A stretch of 64,000 nucleotides of DNA from Ahaetulla prasina. Taxonomy: Eukaryota > Chordata > Lepidosauria > Squamata > Colubridae. The DNA lies in NCBI RefSeq assembly GCF_028640845.1, contig NC_080543.1:95717825-95781824 (forward strand), in the 5' to 3' direction. Made by a program: the position numbers and the translations under genes. Positions within the stretch are counted from its first letter, which is position 1. Each line of letters starts with the position of its first letter. The notes under the pieces were generated by a model that was not told the DNA's origin, searched no databases, and was given only the letters and a program-made list of their open reading frames with translations. Of the stretch, positions 12,649-25,194 are shown one piece after another.

Positions 12649-13057
12649 CCGTATATACTCGAGTATAAGCCGAGTTTTTCAGCACGTTTTTTGTGCTGAA
12701 AAACGTCCTCTCGGCTTATACTCGAGTATAAGCCGAGTTTTCAGCACGTTTTTGTGCTGAAAACGTCCTCTCGGCTTATACTCAGTTTTTTTTTCTTCTT
12801 TTTTTCACATTATACCGGATGGCGCAAACTTGGCGGGCTTTTGCATTAGCGCGGGGAAGCCCTGCCGGTGCAGTGAGAGGGCGGGGCGGGGGAGCCCCCA
12901 GCCTTCTCGGCTGAGGGAGGGAGGGTTTCCCCGACCGGTAGCTGCCTCATTTCCCACCCTCGGCTTATACTCGAGTCCCCAGTTTACCCCAGTTTTTTGG
13001 GGTAAAATTGGGGACCTCGGCTTATACTCGGATCGGCTTATATTCGAGTATATACGG
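12649..13057. mobile_element. Mariner/Tigger-like MITE with internal tandem hairpins
   Basis: The ends CCGTATATACTCGAGTATAAG and its inverse are flanked by TA (12647-12648 and 13058-13059), the target site of Tc1/mariner elements. No transposase is present. A unit of about 60 bp, itself a hairpin around TTCAGCAC...GTGCTGAA, occurs twice in tandem at 12657-12719 and 12720-12779. The middle is GC-rich. Confidence 0.75.
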
Positions 13058-13257
13058 TAAGTGGATTTAAAAAGTATTTAAAAATCACTCATTAAAAGAT
13101 TACCATATCAAGCAAGAAAAATATTATTAGCCGATTATTAATATAAACATCATCCATGAAGAAATGCTCTCCAAGGATGGCAGTATTGAGGTTTTCTGCT
13201 CCTCAGAGGGATGCTGTTCTAAAAAGATTTTGCCCCCTGTCTTCACTGGATATAAAG

Positions 13258-13535
13258 CAGGACTGTCAAACTCATTTCATTGAGGTCCGCATCAGGGTTG
13301 TGTTTGACCTTGGGGGATGAGGGGTGGGCATGTAGGGGTGGGTGCGGCCAGCTCAAAATTACTCATTTTGGGGGTGTCTGTGGCGGCCCAAGCAAAAACG
13401 GGCTCCTGAGCTCTGTTTTCGCTGGCAGAGGCACCATGGGCCGATCCTTTGTTGTTTCCAGGGTGGCCCCGCAGGCCAGATCTAAGCAGCCTGTGGGCCG
13501 GATCCAGCCCCCAGGCCTTGAGTTCGATAGCCCTG
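13258..13535. mobile_element. hAT non-autonomous element (GTCAAACTC family)
   Basis: This 278-bp element starts CAGGACTGTCAAACTC and ends GAGTTCGATAGCCCTG. It has perfect 8-bp duplications ATATAAAG at 13250-13257 and 13536-13543. Confidence 0.85.
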
Positions 13536-13543
13536 ATATAAAG

Positions 13544-14180
13544 TATTTCTGTCTCTAAATTTTTTAGATTTTCTTCAAATGGACATTAATGAATCATTAT
13601 ATTTTTGTACTTGTTTATATACAGTAGGAAATTGCAGGAATAAAAGCAGTCACCATTTATAGACTTCTCTTCATGCCATCAAGTGTCTCATAATGAATTC
13701 ATTTAGCCTTCATCCCAAATTTAGGACAAATGTTAAAACTAGGTTACACCTACAGGTATATGGCACACTAGTGACTTAAGCTAATTTTGACTTAATTTAC
13801 TCCTTCTCTTTTCATTATTACTAGGCAGGTATGGAATAGTAGAATTGTGTTTTTCTTGGGTAAATTTCACTGAAAAAAAAGCCCAAATTATTTGCTGCAA
13901 TCAAGAACTATTGTGATAGAAGCCAGGAAGGGGCAAAAACTCTCCTTCCTTCCAATTGTTAAAAGTTTTTACTTGAAGCGTGGTGTTGTGGCCTGATTTT
14001 AGATGACAAAGATGCTGATTTTAGACACAGACAGTTATTTGTCAGTTATTTACCTTTCCTTTGTTAACATAAAACAATGCCATATTTTCTCTTAATATTG
14101 TCACCGTCTATTGTTATTCACATAATCATTACTACACATGAATTCCATTTTGGTGGCACAATCACATTATTATAACATAA
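13544..14180. other. Intergenic, nothing recognised
   Basis: AT-rich sequence with no supported feature. Confidence 0.5.
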
Positions 14181-14181
14181 C

Positions 14182-14896
14182 ATAACAACAGAGTTGGAAG
14201 GGACCTTGGAGGCCTTCTAGTCCAACCCCCTGCCTAGGCAGGAACCTACACCATCTCAGTCAGATGGTTATCCAACATTTTCTTAAAAATTTCCAGTGTT
14301 GGAGCATTCACAACTTCTGCAGGCAAGTCGTTCCACTTATTAATTGTTCTAACTGTCAGGAAATTTCTCCTTAGTTCTAAGTTGCTTCTTTCTTTGATCA
14401 GTTTCCACCCATTGCTTCTTGTTCTACCCTCAGGTGCTTTGGAGAACAGCCCGACTCCCTCTTCTTTGTGGCAGCCCCTGAGATATTGGAACACAGCTAT
14501 CATGTCTCCCCTAGTCCTTCTTTTTATTAAACTAGACATACCCAGTTCCTGCAACCGTTCTTCATATGTTTTAGCCTCCAGTCCTCTAATCATCTTTGTT
14601 GCTCTTCTCTGCACTCTTTCTAGAGTCTCAACATCTTTTTTACATCGTGGAGACCAAAACTGGATGCAATATTCCAAGTGTGGCCTTACCAAGGCATTAT
14701 AAAGTGGTACTAACACTTCACGTGATCTTGATTCTATCCCTCTGTTTATGCAGCCCAGAACTGTGTTGGCTTTTTTAGCAGCTGCTGCACACTGCTGGCT
14801 CATATCTAAATGGTTATCCACTAGGACTCCAAGATCCCTCTCACAGGTACTACTATTGAGCAAGGTACCACATATACGGTACCGGTGCATTTTGTT
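14182..14896 (-). mobile_element. CR1 LINE 3' end with intact C-terminal frame
   Basis: On the minus strand a 214-codon frame (14246-14890) runs without a stop through the C-terminal part of the CR1 reverse transcriptase, including [24 protein letters not shown] and the terminal [12 protein letters not shown] block. It is followed by the CR1 3' consensus ending near 14185. The 5' part is missing. This copy is better preserved than the one at 9641, so it inserted more recently. Confidence 0.9.
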
Positions 14897-16569
14897 TTTG
14901 TTTTGTTATGGTTCATGGCACAATCAGTCAGATGTTTAGACTGATTTTGGCATTCTTATCCACTTATCGAATCCTCTCCAGGCATCTAGGATAGGCAGAT
15001 ATTGCTTGTTGGGTGGCATTAAGAGTATTTTCACAGGATGTAAGCTGTTCCAAGTAAAACTGCCTTTTGCAAGTTGACCAGTGGTGATTTTGTCAATGTC
15101 AATGTTGTTCAGGTTCCAGATATTTTTGATGTTTATATTTCACCAAAAACGTGGTCTATTTTTATGAAAAACAACCACCAAAATAAAATAAGCACATGCT
15201 GACCACATGCTGCCACTTTACTATATGCCACCCATATAATTGACATTTTATTTGTAACTTAGATATGAATTCATACATGTATTTCTAGAGAACATTAATT
15301 CTATTTTTGTTACCACTGAAAACAAATTTAGTAATCTTTGGGCAGAATTTATTTTTGAAAGGCTTGCAGAGAAAATTATAAAATGCAGCTATCTATAGTC
15401 ATTTTTTAAATCAAACATGCAACATTCTTCAGACACCTGGTGTTTTCAAGAAGTTTTTAAAATGCTTAAACATGGACAAAAATACTTCAAGGAGTTTAAC
15501 AAGAAGGAAACCAATGATATAATGAAACCAAAAGCCACCAGCTTTTAAATTTAGAAGCATGAAGTTAAGACACACCTAGAATTTGTAGAAATCATCATAT
15601 ATTCTAGAATAGAATGTTCAAAAGTATTTGCAATTATCTACATAACTCTAACATAGCGTCCAAGGTACTTCTACTCTTACATTCAGGAAGCTCATCCTCT
15701 TATTATTGAGCCATTCCTATGGCTCATACTGGATAGCAGATTTCACATTAAGAGGAGTAAAAGTTATAAAAGGTAGAGACTTAGAAGCCAGGGAGGCTAT
15801 CACAGGTTAATGTAACCATTATAAAGAGGAAGGAAACTAGAAAAGCAATCAGTAGAAGAAAAGGTAACCCAACAAACCAAAATTGTAACAAAAATAGGTT
15901 AACTTCTGAAGAGACTTCACAATAATGTATTACATTTTTGACACCATGTTGCATAGGCAGTGCCACATAACCTCAAAGCAACTGATGCAGGCTTCTGAAC
16001 TATGACTACATTCAAAGTTGTATATAGGTAAAAGTTCGATAGTTACATTTTAGTCCACAGCACTCTATATAAATTAAAACTTTTCTAGAGAAAAAAAGGT
16101 ACTTACTTCGATCCACAGTGATCACCATGCAAGCACAAGTGGTACCAGACACAGCATTTTATCAATGTGCATTAAGTTCTGAGGCAATGCAATACTTCTA
16201 TATTGCTTTGAAACAAACCACAAACCACAAAAGCACCTTGGAGATAGACAGATAGAGAGACAGATATATAGATATATATAAAACAAGACAAGAAATCCTT
16301 GTTGGGCATTCAAAATACCCATGTAGCTGCATGAACTTAAACCATTCTATTTTTGCTGTTAGAAATATAGTATATCATTCAAATAATGAAATATTATAAT
16401 AAAACGGACTGGAGTATTGGGAAAAACAACAAACCCAATTTAAAAGCACACTGTCCAGCAATTTTAATGGCATACCTGGAATTTGTAGAAACCATTTTAG
16501 TTTCTAGAAAGGAGTTTTCAGAAGCCTTTGTAACAGGCTTTTTAATCATTTTTAGCATTATATTGCCTA
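14897..16569. other. Intergenic, nothing firmly recognised
   Basis: AT-rich sequence. A GATA/GACA-type simple repeat lies at about 16243-16281. Two segments of about 60 bp (about 15573-15632 and 16476-16535) appear roughly 70-75 percent alike by eye and could be an old duplicated element. Confidence 0.4.
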
Positions 16570-16574
16570 TGATC

Positions 16575-17076
16575 TGTTGTGGTCCGCCAGCAGCCTGTGG
16601 AGCTGGCAATGGAGTCAGACAGCGATGAGGCTGAGGAAGAACATGGGCCAGTCCTGGAGGCTGGGGAAGGCCCGGATGAGGGCTCTGTGTCAGAGGCAAA
16701 GGTGGGGCCAGGGCCACTGGGGAGTGATGTGCGGACTCCAGAGCCTCCAAAGGCTGATAGTAGTGAGGCAGAGGAACAGGAGGAGCTTGTTCCTAATGCA
16801 CACATGAGAAGAGCTGCCAGAAGGCAAGAGCAGCTAAAGCAAAGAGGATGACTCAGGAGTAGGGCCTAGAGATGATTGCCCCCTCCCATAAGGCTTAAAA
16901 GACCAGCAATGGCATTTGGGCTCTTTGCTGGAAAGCAACGTTGATAGCTTTGTCTTGCTGTATTTGTTTCTTATTGGCGTCTTCTGTTCTTGAACTTTTG
17001 CCATTGTTCTAATAAAGTTTGTTTGTTTTTAAACTGACTGAGTTTACTACTACCTACTTGGGCCTGGGTCACAACA
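16575..17076 (+). mobile_element. Solo LTR of an endogenous LTR retroelement
   Basis: The 502-bp unit begins TGTTGTGGTC and ends GGTCACAACA, so it has inverted TG...CA termini. A poly(A) signal AATAAA lies at 17011-17016, late in the unit as expected for the R region. No internal coding sequence adjoins it, so it is most simply a solo LTR left by recombination. The flanks TGATC and CGATT match only at three central bases. An open frame at 16579-16851, rich in Glu, Asp and Pro, lies wholly inside the LTR. Confidence 0.65.
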
Positions 17077-17081
17077 CGATT

Positions 17082-18471
17082 CAAAAATCAGAACAGTCCT
17101 GATTTTGTAAACTAATCCTAACCTGATTTTCTTTGAAATCAATTCAAAAGTGTCCTATAATATTTGGGAAGGTGGGGGTTAATTCCAAGCATACAAACTG
17201 AACACAATCAGTTTGCCGATCAATATTCCAAATGCAAAACTCCTACTGATTCTAGGAGAAAACCAGATCTGTCAGCCTTGTTCCTTTCACACTTATGAAT
17301 CTGTCAAGCTGCATTCTTCATTCATCTATTCATATATTTGCCAAACATTGATACTAACATTCAACAGCTAATTGCTAATAAAAAGACATCTTGCCAAGTT
17401 AAACTTCTCTAACTAGTTTGATAACTTTAGCTGCCTCTTCTTATAATCACAAAAATATGAAGTTGGTTTCCACTGATGTAAAGGCCAGGCAGCCATAGGA
17501 GAAACTGAAGTGCTGTTGCCAAAAAATCACGAGAGCAAAGGAAAGGATTGAGCCCAATAGCAGAGAATGAAGGAAATGAAAGTCCAAAGTCACTTTTGTA
17601 TACAGAACAGCCATCAGAACTTCTATCCACACAGTATTTCCCTTCACACAACATAGATGTTACATCAAGTATATTTCCAACACTGAAGGGCAATTTAATT
17701 AGGTAAATTGGAAGCCATTCATATCTAAACTAAACTTTCTCTCCACTGGTGATCTCCATGTTGGTTGGAACCTAATTCCATAATCCCATCCAACATCAAC
17801 ACATTATTTTAGTAGCAAGAGCCACTGGAATTCTTCTATTCAAGAAAACTAAACTAAAACATCAAAATAAAGGCTAAGGATTTTCAAAAACTTTCAATGC
17901 CCAAAGTCACTTTCATGAGATGGGCACCTATATACATTTGATAAACAAATAAAGAAGTTGAATTTTTTTTAAAAAAAAAAAGAACACACATGCATTTCTT
18001 ACTTACATCCAGATGGGCTTATAGCTGTGTACTCTAACTGCGATTGCATTGTGAAAGTTGCCAGATACCAGATGTGAAGCCATTAATGAGTGCTTAGTCA
18101 GCACATCATGTTGATTCTTCTCAAGTTGCACTAATTGCCAGGCTGTTTCCAGACACAATTACTAGATTTCAGGTACTAGAAATCACCACTAAAAGCTTTC
18201 TTTTAGATTCAGGAAGTCAAAGGGATTCAAATTCAACAGAAATAAAGAGAGGCAGGCTGAATAAAAGAGAAAATGTCGAGGGTTAGTGATTTACTAATTT
18301 TATTTGTATGCTGCCTACTTTTTTGGGTTGGCCAATAAAAGCTGTTCTTTCTATGCCACTAAGATTTCTCTTCATGTCTCAACAAGGAAAATAAAATACA
18401 ATACCTTGTTTATGTAGATCCCTGTTTTTTTTCCCCTTTTCCCATAACTATATTGTTTTTTTTCTGGCTGA
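17082..18471. other. Intergenic; one weak exon candidate
   Basis: No gene was confidently recognised. On the minus strand an open stretch of about 46 codons ends at a strong GTAAGTAAG donor near 18006 (see findings). An 88-codon minus-strand frame at 17427-17693 has no identifiable motif. Confidence 0.35.
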
Positions 18472-18473
18472 TA

Positions 18474-18610
18474 CCCTGTTTCCCCCCCAAATAAGATATC
18501 CCCTGATAATAAACCCAATCTGGCTTTTGAGCGCATGGCAATAAGGCCAAGCGCTTATTTCAGGGTTCAAAAAAAATATAAGACAGGGTCTTTTTTTCGG
18601 GGAAACACAG
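18474..18610. mobile_element. Mariner-like MITE (CCCTGTTTCCCC family)
   Basis: A 137-bp element with ends CCCTGTTTCCCCC and GGGGAAACACAG, flanked by TA at 18472-18473 and 18611-18612. Related copies lie at 40708, 47978 (partial) and 48179. Confidence 0.7.
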
Positions 18611-18756
18611 TACTTGAATTACTAGGTCAAATTTTACTGGTCAAATGTATTGTGTTGTATTGTTTATCTGTTCATTTGTTATAATTGTTTTTAAATTTAA
18701 AATTCCTAAATTTTGTTTGACTTTACTATCCTTAATACTGTATACAATTATGCATT

Positions 18757-18940
18757 GTTGTTGTTAGTTGTGAAGTCGTGTCCAACCCATTGCGACCCCA
18801 TGGACAACGTTCCTCCAGGCGTTCCTGTCCTTTACCATCCCCCGGAGTCCATTTAAGCTCACGCAGACTGTTTCAGTGACTCCATCTAGCCACTTCATTC
18901 TCTGTCGTCCCCTTCTTCTTTTGTCCTCAATCGTTCCCAA
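18757..18940 (-). mobile_element. BovB (RTE) LINE 3' fragment
   Basis: Read on the minus strand this encodes the C-terminus of the RTE-BovB reverse transcriptase: a KRRRGRQRMKWLDG motif, then a WRNVVHGVA motif. The protein end matches the BovB family shared by squamates and ruminants. It is truncated upstream, where the next element begins. Confidence 0.8.
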
Positions 18941-18945
18941 ATATA

Positions 18946-19430
18946 CTGTATTTTTCGTAGTATAAGACACACCGGAGTATAAGACACACCCTATTTTATG
19001 GGGAGGAAAATAAGAAAAAAGCTGATTGGCAGGTGGATTGGCCTCCGGGAATACTCCCAATCAGCTGTTCCCAGAGGTGAATTTTAGCAACAGGTTCCTT
19101 CATTGTGAGCTCTGTGCCTTGCTTTTTTTTTGCTTTTTTTTTTTTTTTTTTTGGCCTCTGAAACTCTGTTTCAGAAAAAACTTTTTTCTGCCTCCAGAAG
19201 CCTCCGAAACAGAGCTTCAGAAAATAGCCTCTGAAGCTCTGTGTGGGAGCTTCTTTTTTGAAACTCTGTTTGGGGGTTTCATTTCTGAAGCTTCGTTTCT
19301 GATGCTTTTTTCAGTCTCTGAAAGCTCTGTTTGAGAAGCTGGGCGGGGCTACATTCTGAGTATAAGAGGCATCCAGATTTTCACCCTCTTTTTAGGGGAA
19401 AAAGTGCGTCTTATACTCTGAAAAATATGG
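18946..19430. mobile_element. Mariner/Tigger-like MITE (AGTATAAGAC family)
   Basis: The ends CTGTATTTTTCGTAGTATAA and its inverse (ending CTCTGAAAAATATGG) are flanked by TA at 18944-18945 and 19431-19432. It has no coding capacity. A T-run lies at 19132-19153. It directly abuts the BovB fragment. Confidence 0.7.
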
Positions 19431-19432
19431 TA

Positions 19433-19957
19433 CATACTTACATGTATTTTCTAATATGTGACTAATGTATGACTTTTAGATAGTAGATCCAGAATATTAG
19501 GCCAATATTAGGCCTAATATTATTAGGCCATGCTTTCGATGTATTATCACTGCTGTAGGGGTAAAAGTACACTGGTGATTAAGAGTCACATAAAAATGCC
19601 TGAAGCTCAATGCTTCTGTTTCAAGTTGGAAATTTTCCTTTCTCCAAAAATATCTACTCTTTTTTTAAATGACTATTTTGCAAGAGACATATTCCAAATT
19701 CAAGCAAAGGAGAGTTATGCATATGCAGTATTTGAATTGATCTTCCACTCAACTGTTTATCCAAGAATGAAATTGTTGTAAATCATTTTCTCCCCAAAGG
19801 ATATATTTTTCTCCACTCAAGGAAAAGCCAACAAGAATGACAGGTCATCTTTTAAAAAATGAAAATGCAGAGTGCCCTTTCATATTACTTACTATCTGTG
19901 TATTTAAATGTGGACTCCTTGGGATGCATCTTATATGTTTGTGGATATGTGGATAGA
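19433..19957. other. Intergenic, nothing recognised
   Basis: AT-rich DNA. An 83-codon plus-strand frame at 19530-19781 shows no motif and is not called. Confidence 0.45.
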
Positions 19958-20190
19958 AGCCGTGGTGGCGCAGTGGTTAAAATGCAGCATTGCAGGCTAA
20001 CTCTGCATTCCACTGCCAGGAATTTGAACATGACGGCTCAAGGTTGACTCAGCCTTCCATCCTTCTGAGGTCAGTAAAATGAAGACCCAGATTGTTGTGG
20101 GCAACGTGCTGACTCTGTAAACAGATTAGAGAGGGCTATAAAGCACTATGAAGTGGTATGTAAGTCTAAGAGCTATTGCTATGTGTGGAT
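19958..20190 (+). repeat. tRNA-derived SINE
   Basis: The 5' part carries a pol III A-box-like segment (GTGGCGCAGTGGTTAA). A body typical of a squamate SINE follows (CAAGGTTGACTCAGCCTTCCA, GAAGACCCAGATTGTTG), and the 3' end reads TAAGTCTAAGAGCTATTGC. The B box is diverged, so this copy is unlikely to be transcribed. Confidence 0.7.
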
Positions 20191-23100
20191 TAGGAAGCAC
20201 ATGATGGGAATGTATATAGTATGTGACCAGGAGGAGCTAAGAATGGAGTTTTGGGCAGCATTCAACACCACAGCCCAACTACCTCTCCCAGAGGGATGCA
20301 CTGGTGGGACTTTTTTCCTGGAATGTTTTTCTCTGTAACCTCCTAGACTGATCTAGTCCATTCTCTAACTGGATCTTTCTTTGGTTGACTTCTCCTACCA
20401 TTCCAAATTTTGTTCTGCTTTGTTCAGTATCCATAGAGCATCTTGCTTACAACATAATTTAGTTCCAATTTTTTTTTTTAATGGATAAATAAAATGGGAA
20501 GTAGAAAAGAAAATTTGTGAATCAGATCAAATGCCATTATGGTTCAGGACTTCAACATTTGGTATGTCACCTTACTCTCCTACTCTTACTGGTTCTACTA
20601 GTTCATTTTTAAAAAAGCCCACCAATCACATCAAAATTGGGAAGGCTAATGCAGCAAAACCTCAGGGTTTTCTTTTGTTGGGGGTGTTACTTGGAACCCT
20701 GACACTGCCACCCTCACAAAAGCCATGGTAGATGGTAGCACTTTTCAAAGGCAAAGTCAGATCTTGTTTGTCACTCATTCAGAGGCTGGCAGGCAAGGTC
20801 AAGAATCAGGCATGATAGGAATGCTCTTTATTGTAGTATGGAATAAAGTAACTTGAAAGCCAGGTGATTTTTCTCATTCCATCTTATTCTACTATACAAT
20901 ACCAAGGCGGGGGTATTCTGAGTTTCATTTTCAAATCTCCTCTCAGGGTTGAGTGATCTTTTCACTTTAAGAACTTGCTTGTGCCTTCCCTCTTCTTAAA
21001 GTGAAGAAATTAAGAGCTGACCTTATCAGAAGTCACCCATTTGAATGAATGGACTAAGAATCAAATAAGTAAAGCAAGTTCTGTTTTTTAGGCCTATGTC
21101 ATTGGATAGTTCAATGACTGTTCACACGTTTCAAGTATTTATATTAATTCATTTCCCCAGAATTGTAGGCAGGGAGTGCCACATAATATATTATAATAAC
21201 TGGTTGGTGTGCTAAGCAAATGAGCTGCTCACAGGATGAAACTGCCAGGAAACTGAAATTTTAAAACATTTTAGTACTAGAGAGGAGGCATTATATAAAA
21301 AAAACCCATCTAATAGTTATGCTACAGAACTAATTTATCTCAGATGGTAATGTCTCACAGGAGTAGCTCTTCTAGGTTAGTTCATCTTCTGCAAATTCCC
21401 CAAGGCCAACATCAAAGCAATTGACCCATCTGATTCATCTCTACTCTTCCAGAAGTTGCAGTGAGGACACCTACAGTACTAAATTTAGATTTCTGTCATG
21501 ACCATCATTTGTAAAGATGGTCTAATAACTTTAAAAGCCAGCTTTTAAACCATACCTTGAGGCAGCCACTTCCCTAAATTAAGGGCTGTATTTTCTTCTA
21601 ATATTTTTACTACCCATTTCACTTAATAGCCCAAATTATTCTGGAGAAGTGCGGAATTTATGTAGACCTCATAATTTTAGAAATCTCAGTTGTGTCCTTC
21701 TCCAGCAGGCCCAAATGCTCTTTCTTCAGGTTCATCTATCTCCATAAAGAGACAACTTAGTACAACTCTGTACTAAGTACAGAGATCCAGATATGGATGA
21801 ATGCCATATGAAAAAGCACATGAAAACGTAACTAGTAGGAAATAATAACAGTTATTATTTTCATAACTTTCTAGTAAAAAAATATATAAGCAAACCAATA
21901 TATACAGTATTTTCTAATTAGACTGTGTCAACTCAATATGCTAATGAGCTATTCCGGAAGTTAGGGATTTTTCCTTCAGGGCTTATCACTTGATACATAC
22001 AATAATTATACTTGACATTTAACTACTTTAAGAAATGATTATGTTAATTATATAGAGTATTTATTTTGACTTTTGCTTCCTGTTTTAACTAGCTCCTAAC
22101 TAATCCAAAAAAGGACCTAAATTCTTATTTCTTGACTCTTAACATTACTCATCAATGACAGAAAGGAAACTATCAAAAGCTTTTCAAAATTACAAGTTTA
22201 CGTAATTTCAAGATCTTTATGAAATAGGCGTTCCTTGTCAGAAACCATTGCTGTTTTTAAGATATTCAATTCAATTCAGCATTACTAAATACAACACAAC
22301 CAATAGAAACACTTCACACAACAAAATTAAAGGCAGAAAAACATTACAAATCCAGTGCCCATGGAGATGGCAACTAGTTAAATGAATTTTTAAGAAAAAA
22401 ATTAAATTTGTGGCACACAGGCCTATCAAAAGCTATTAGTCATATCTACAAAAATACTGTGAAAACTACCACCACTTTTAGATTAAATGTAGAATAAAAT
22501 TCCTTCTCCTTCTCTTCTTAAGAAGATTCTTCTAGGATCTTGAATCCTTTACATTTCTCTATGGGATTAAGGGCTGGAATCCAGCAAGATTATGTAAAGT
22601 GGAAGCGTAAACCTGGTCCATGTCACATTTGTAAGCTCAGTGCGATGCATCTAGGAAATGAACTAAGAATAATTCTCATATTTTCCCAAGTATATACAAC
22701 TTATTCAAGAAGGACAGAGTTTAAAATAAGCACTAATTCATTTAGTTGATTAATCTTAAAAAGAAAACAATTTATCCAGACTTTTTTGCGTCACACTACG
22801 CCTTTAAAATATTTGCTTCAACTATGGGTTTTTTAAAATTAATTTAGAAACAAAATAAACTTGGAAGTCACAATGAAATAATTTAAGGGACTTTGTGGCT
22901 ATATTGCTTAACACAATACCCCAGAAAAATTACTTTTTTCAAATGCTATCATCTCCATGGCTCCAGGCTTCCATAAATGGTTCTCTTAGTTTATCCAAAA
23001 CCAGAAATAACATTTGAATATGATTTATAAATATGCAACAGTACCATAGCCACCATTCATTTTAAAACATGGAAGAAATATCTGTGTTTATTAAAAGGAA

Positions 23101-23965
23101 GTCACAAAATTCATATATTACACGCATGTTAGAAACAATGAATTTACAACACTTATTAGCAAAACAGATATATGTTTTCCATGCAAGAAAGTCTGAGATT
23201 CAAGCCCATGAATCTCCAAAAAAAAAGTGCTGTAGATAATTTTTGCATGGAATATCTACTTATCACTGTTGACAATACAGGCTTTGATGAACTAAGAGAA
23301 GGAAGTTAGCAAATGCGCTAAGCATATATTTCACCTCCTACTCAACTCCCATATACATAGGCATTTGAGGATATGGATAACTTGTAGCTGAGAGTCTCTA
23401 CCCTCTTATGCAGATATTCAGCACTGGAGGAAGGCTTCCTAAATGATTTGGCTTATTTACTTCCAGTGACATCATCAACATGTTTATAAATACCCTTTGA
23501 CATGTTGTTGATCAATTTCTGGGCTTAGAACAAACCAAAACTGATGGGAATGATATTATTCTCTGAAGTATCTTTTTCCCCCTTCTATTTGAAACCACAT
23601 TCTAATTAGGGGAAAGTCAAAGGGACATGTACATACTTAAAAGAACTCGATGTGTTATTTTTTTCCAAATGACTCACATTTCCAAAGAACAATATATATG
23701 GTTTATCATCTCACCAGCGAGTACATTAAATCCGGGGCCTAAATTCATCTGACTGTATTACTGCTTGCTCTGCTAAAATTGGAAAGATGGTTTGAAGGTG
23801 AGCTGTTATACAATATGAGCATGCCCACCTGATTATTTTAAGATATTTAACAGAGGTTTGGGCACACAAATATGAAATACCAAGGGTACTTCAGCAACAT
23901 CCAAGCTACAAAAGCTCCCACTGTTCTTTTCCACTGGAAAGCGAGGGAGGGATGGAGGGAGGGAG
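20191..23965. other. Long intergenic stretch, nothing recognised
   Basis: About 3.8 kb of AT-rich DNA in which I could identify no gene, RNA or repeat family. Scattered open frames of 60-70 codons are what AT-rich sequence gives by chance. Confidence 0.45.
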
Positions 23966-23968
23966 AGT

Positions 23969-24052
23969 GGGAAGGAAGGAAGGAAGGAAGGAAGGAAGGA
24001 AGGAAGGAAGGAAGGAAGGAAGGAAGGAAGGAAGGAAGGAAGGAAGGAAGGA
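23969..24052. repeat. (GGAA)n microsatellite
   Basis: About 21 uninterrupted tetranucleotide units in a purine-only strand, preceded by a looser GGGA-rich stretch from 23943. Confidence 0.95.
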
Positions 24053-25192
24053 CTATTTTTGCTTTAGATAAGAGCATTCTAGAAATTATAGTCAAATTTA
24101 TAGCTAAAATTTCTTGCAAAACAGCAAATATAATTGCAATAGCAACTTAGCCACAATAACAGGCATGGTTATGAAAAATGAAAGGTATCTATATACTATT
24201 AAAATTATTGTGTCTCCAAACTTTAACTGAGTGAAATGGTGCATCATAAGCCAAAACTTTTTTAACGAAGGTATCTCAAAAGGACTAACTTACAGAATGC
24301 AATCCAAATCAGACCCATGACTCTCCTGGAATTGAAATTTGGCAAATTTTATAAAATATTTTATGACATAAAATTATCATGTATTATTGTGACATAATAT
24401 AAAATGTCATAAAACATTTTTTTTGATCAGCTCTGATATTTGACTGTGCTATATAGTTCAACGTGAATTACTTTCAAGACAGATACATCTCTGAATACCC
24501 CCATGAATTTTTAAGAACCTTAAACTTTTAAGTACATTAGAAGTTCTGCCACTACTGAAAGCATTGAAGAATCTGGTAAGGAAGTATCTCCGAAACTATG
24601 ACCCAAAAGGTGACAAGTTGTCTCATTTGAACTAAAACTGCACAAAAATAAGACAATAATCATACCTTGGTACAGAATTGCACAATCTTGTTTTCTACTA
24701 ATCTACCCAAAGAGATCGTCATTGAAGTACCGTAATAAAAAATGAATGTCTCATAGTTAGACATTTACTAAACACATCAGTCTGATTTCCCAACAAGAAA
24801 ACAATCTTTCAAAATAATGAGGAAATCAGAGAACAGACACCTCATACTTCTGCTGAGGTTCTAATAATCTTCTTTGCCGTTCTGTTTTGTGAACAGTTCC
24901 TAGCCATCAAAATTACCAATTAATTGAAAGTTCAATATTTCAAACCGGAATAATGTCTTTACTCTATAGTTAACATTGATTAAATAGATAAACGGCATTG
25001 CAAACAGAAGTCATTATCTCTGGAACTATTCAGGGCAATGTGATTACCAATTCAGACCCACTGTGTTCAAACATACTTTCTTGAAATGCAAATCGTTAAT
25101 CACTATAAATTTTGTACAAGAATACTAAATTTTGCGGGAGTATTTGCTATGATCCAGTACTTGCTCATTCGAAAAAAGGAGTTACTGGTAGT
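24053..25192. other. Intergenic, AT-rich
   Basis: No gene was recognised. An AT-rich inverted repeat (TTTATGACAT / ATGTCATAAA, about 24360-24412) may form a hairpin. Confidence 0.45.
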
Positions 25193-25194
25193 CC

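Noticed and set aside
17427..17693. 88-codon minus-strand frame preceded by a CCCTTCAG acceptor-like site
   Set aside because: It resembles a terminal exon at first sight, but no family could be named and frames of this size appear elsewhere in clear non-coding DNA.
23847..24150. Open frames of 90-92 codons on both strands
   Set aside because: They read through the (GGAA)n microsatellite and encode only repetitive peptides.
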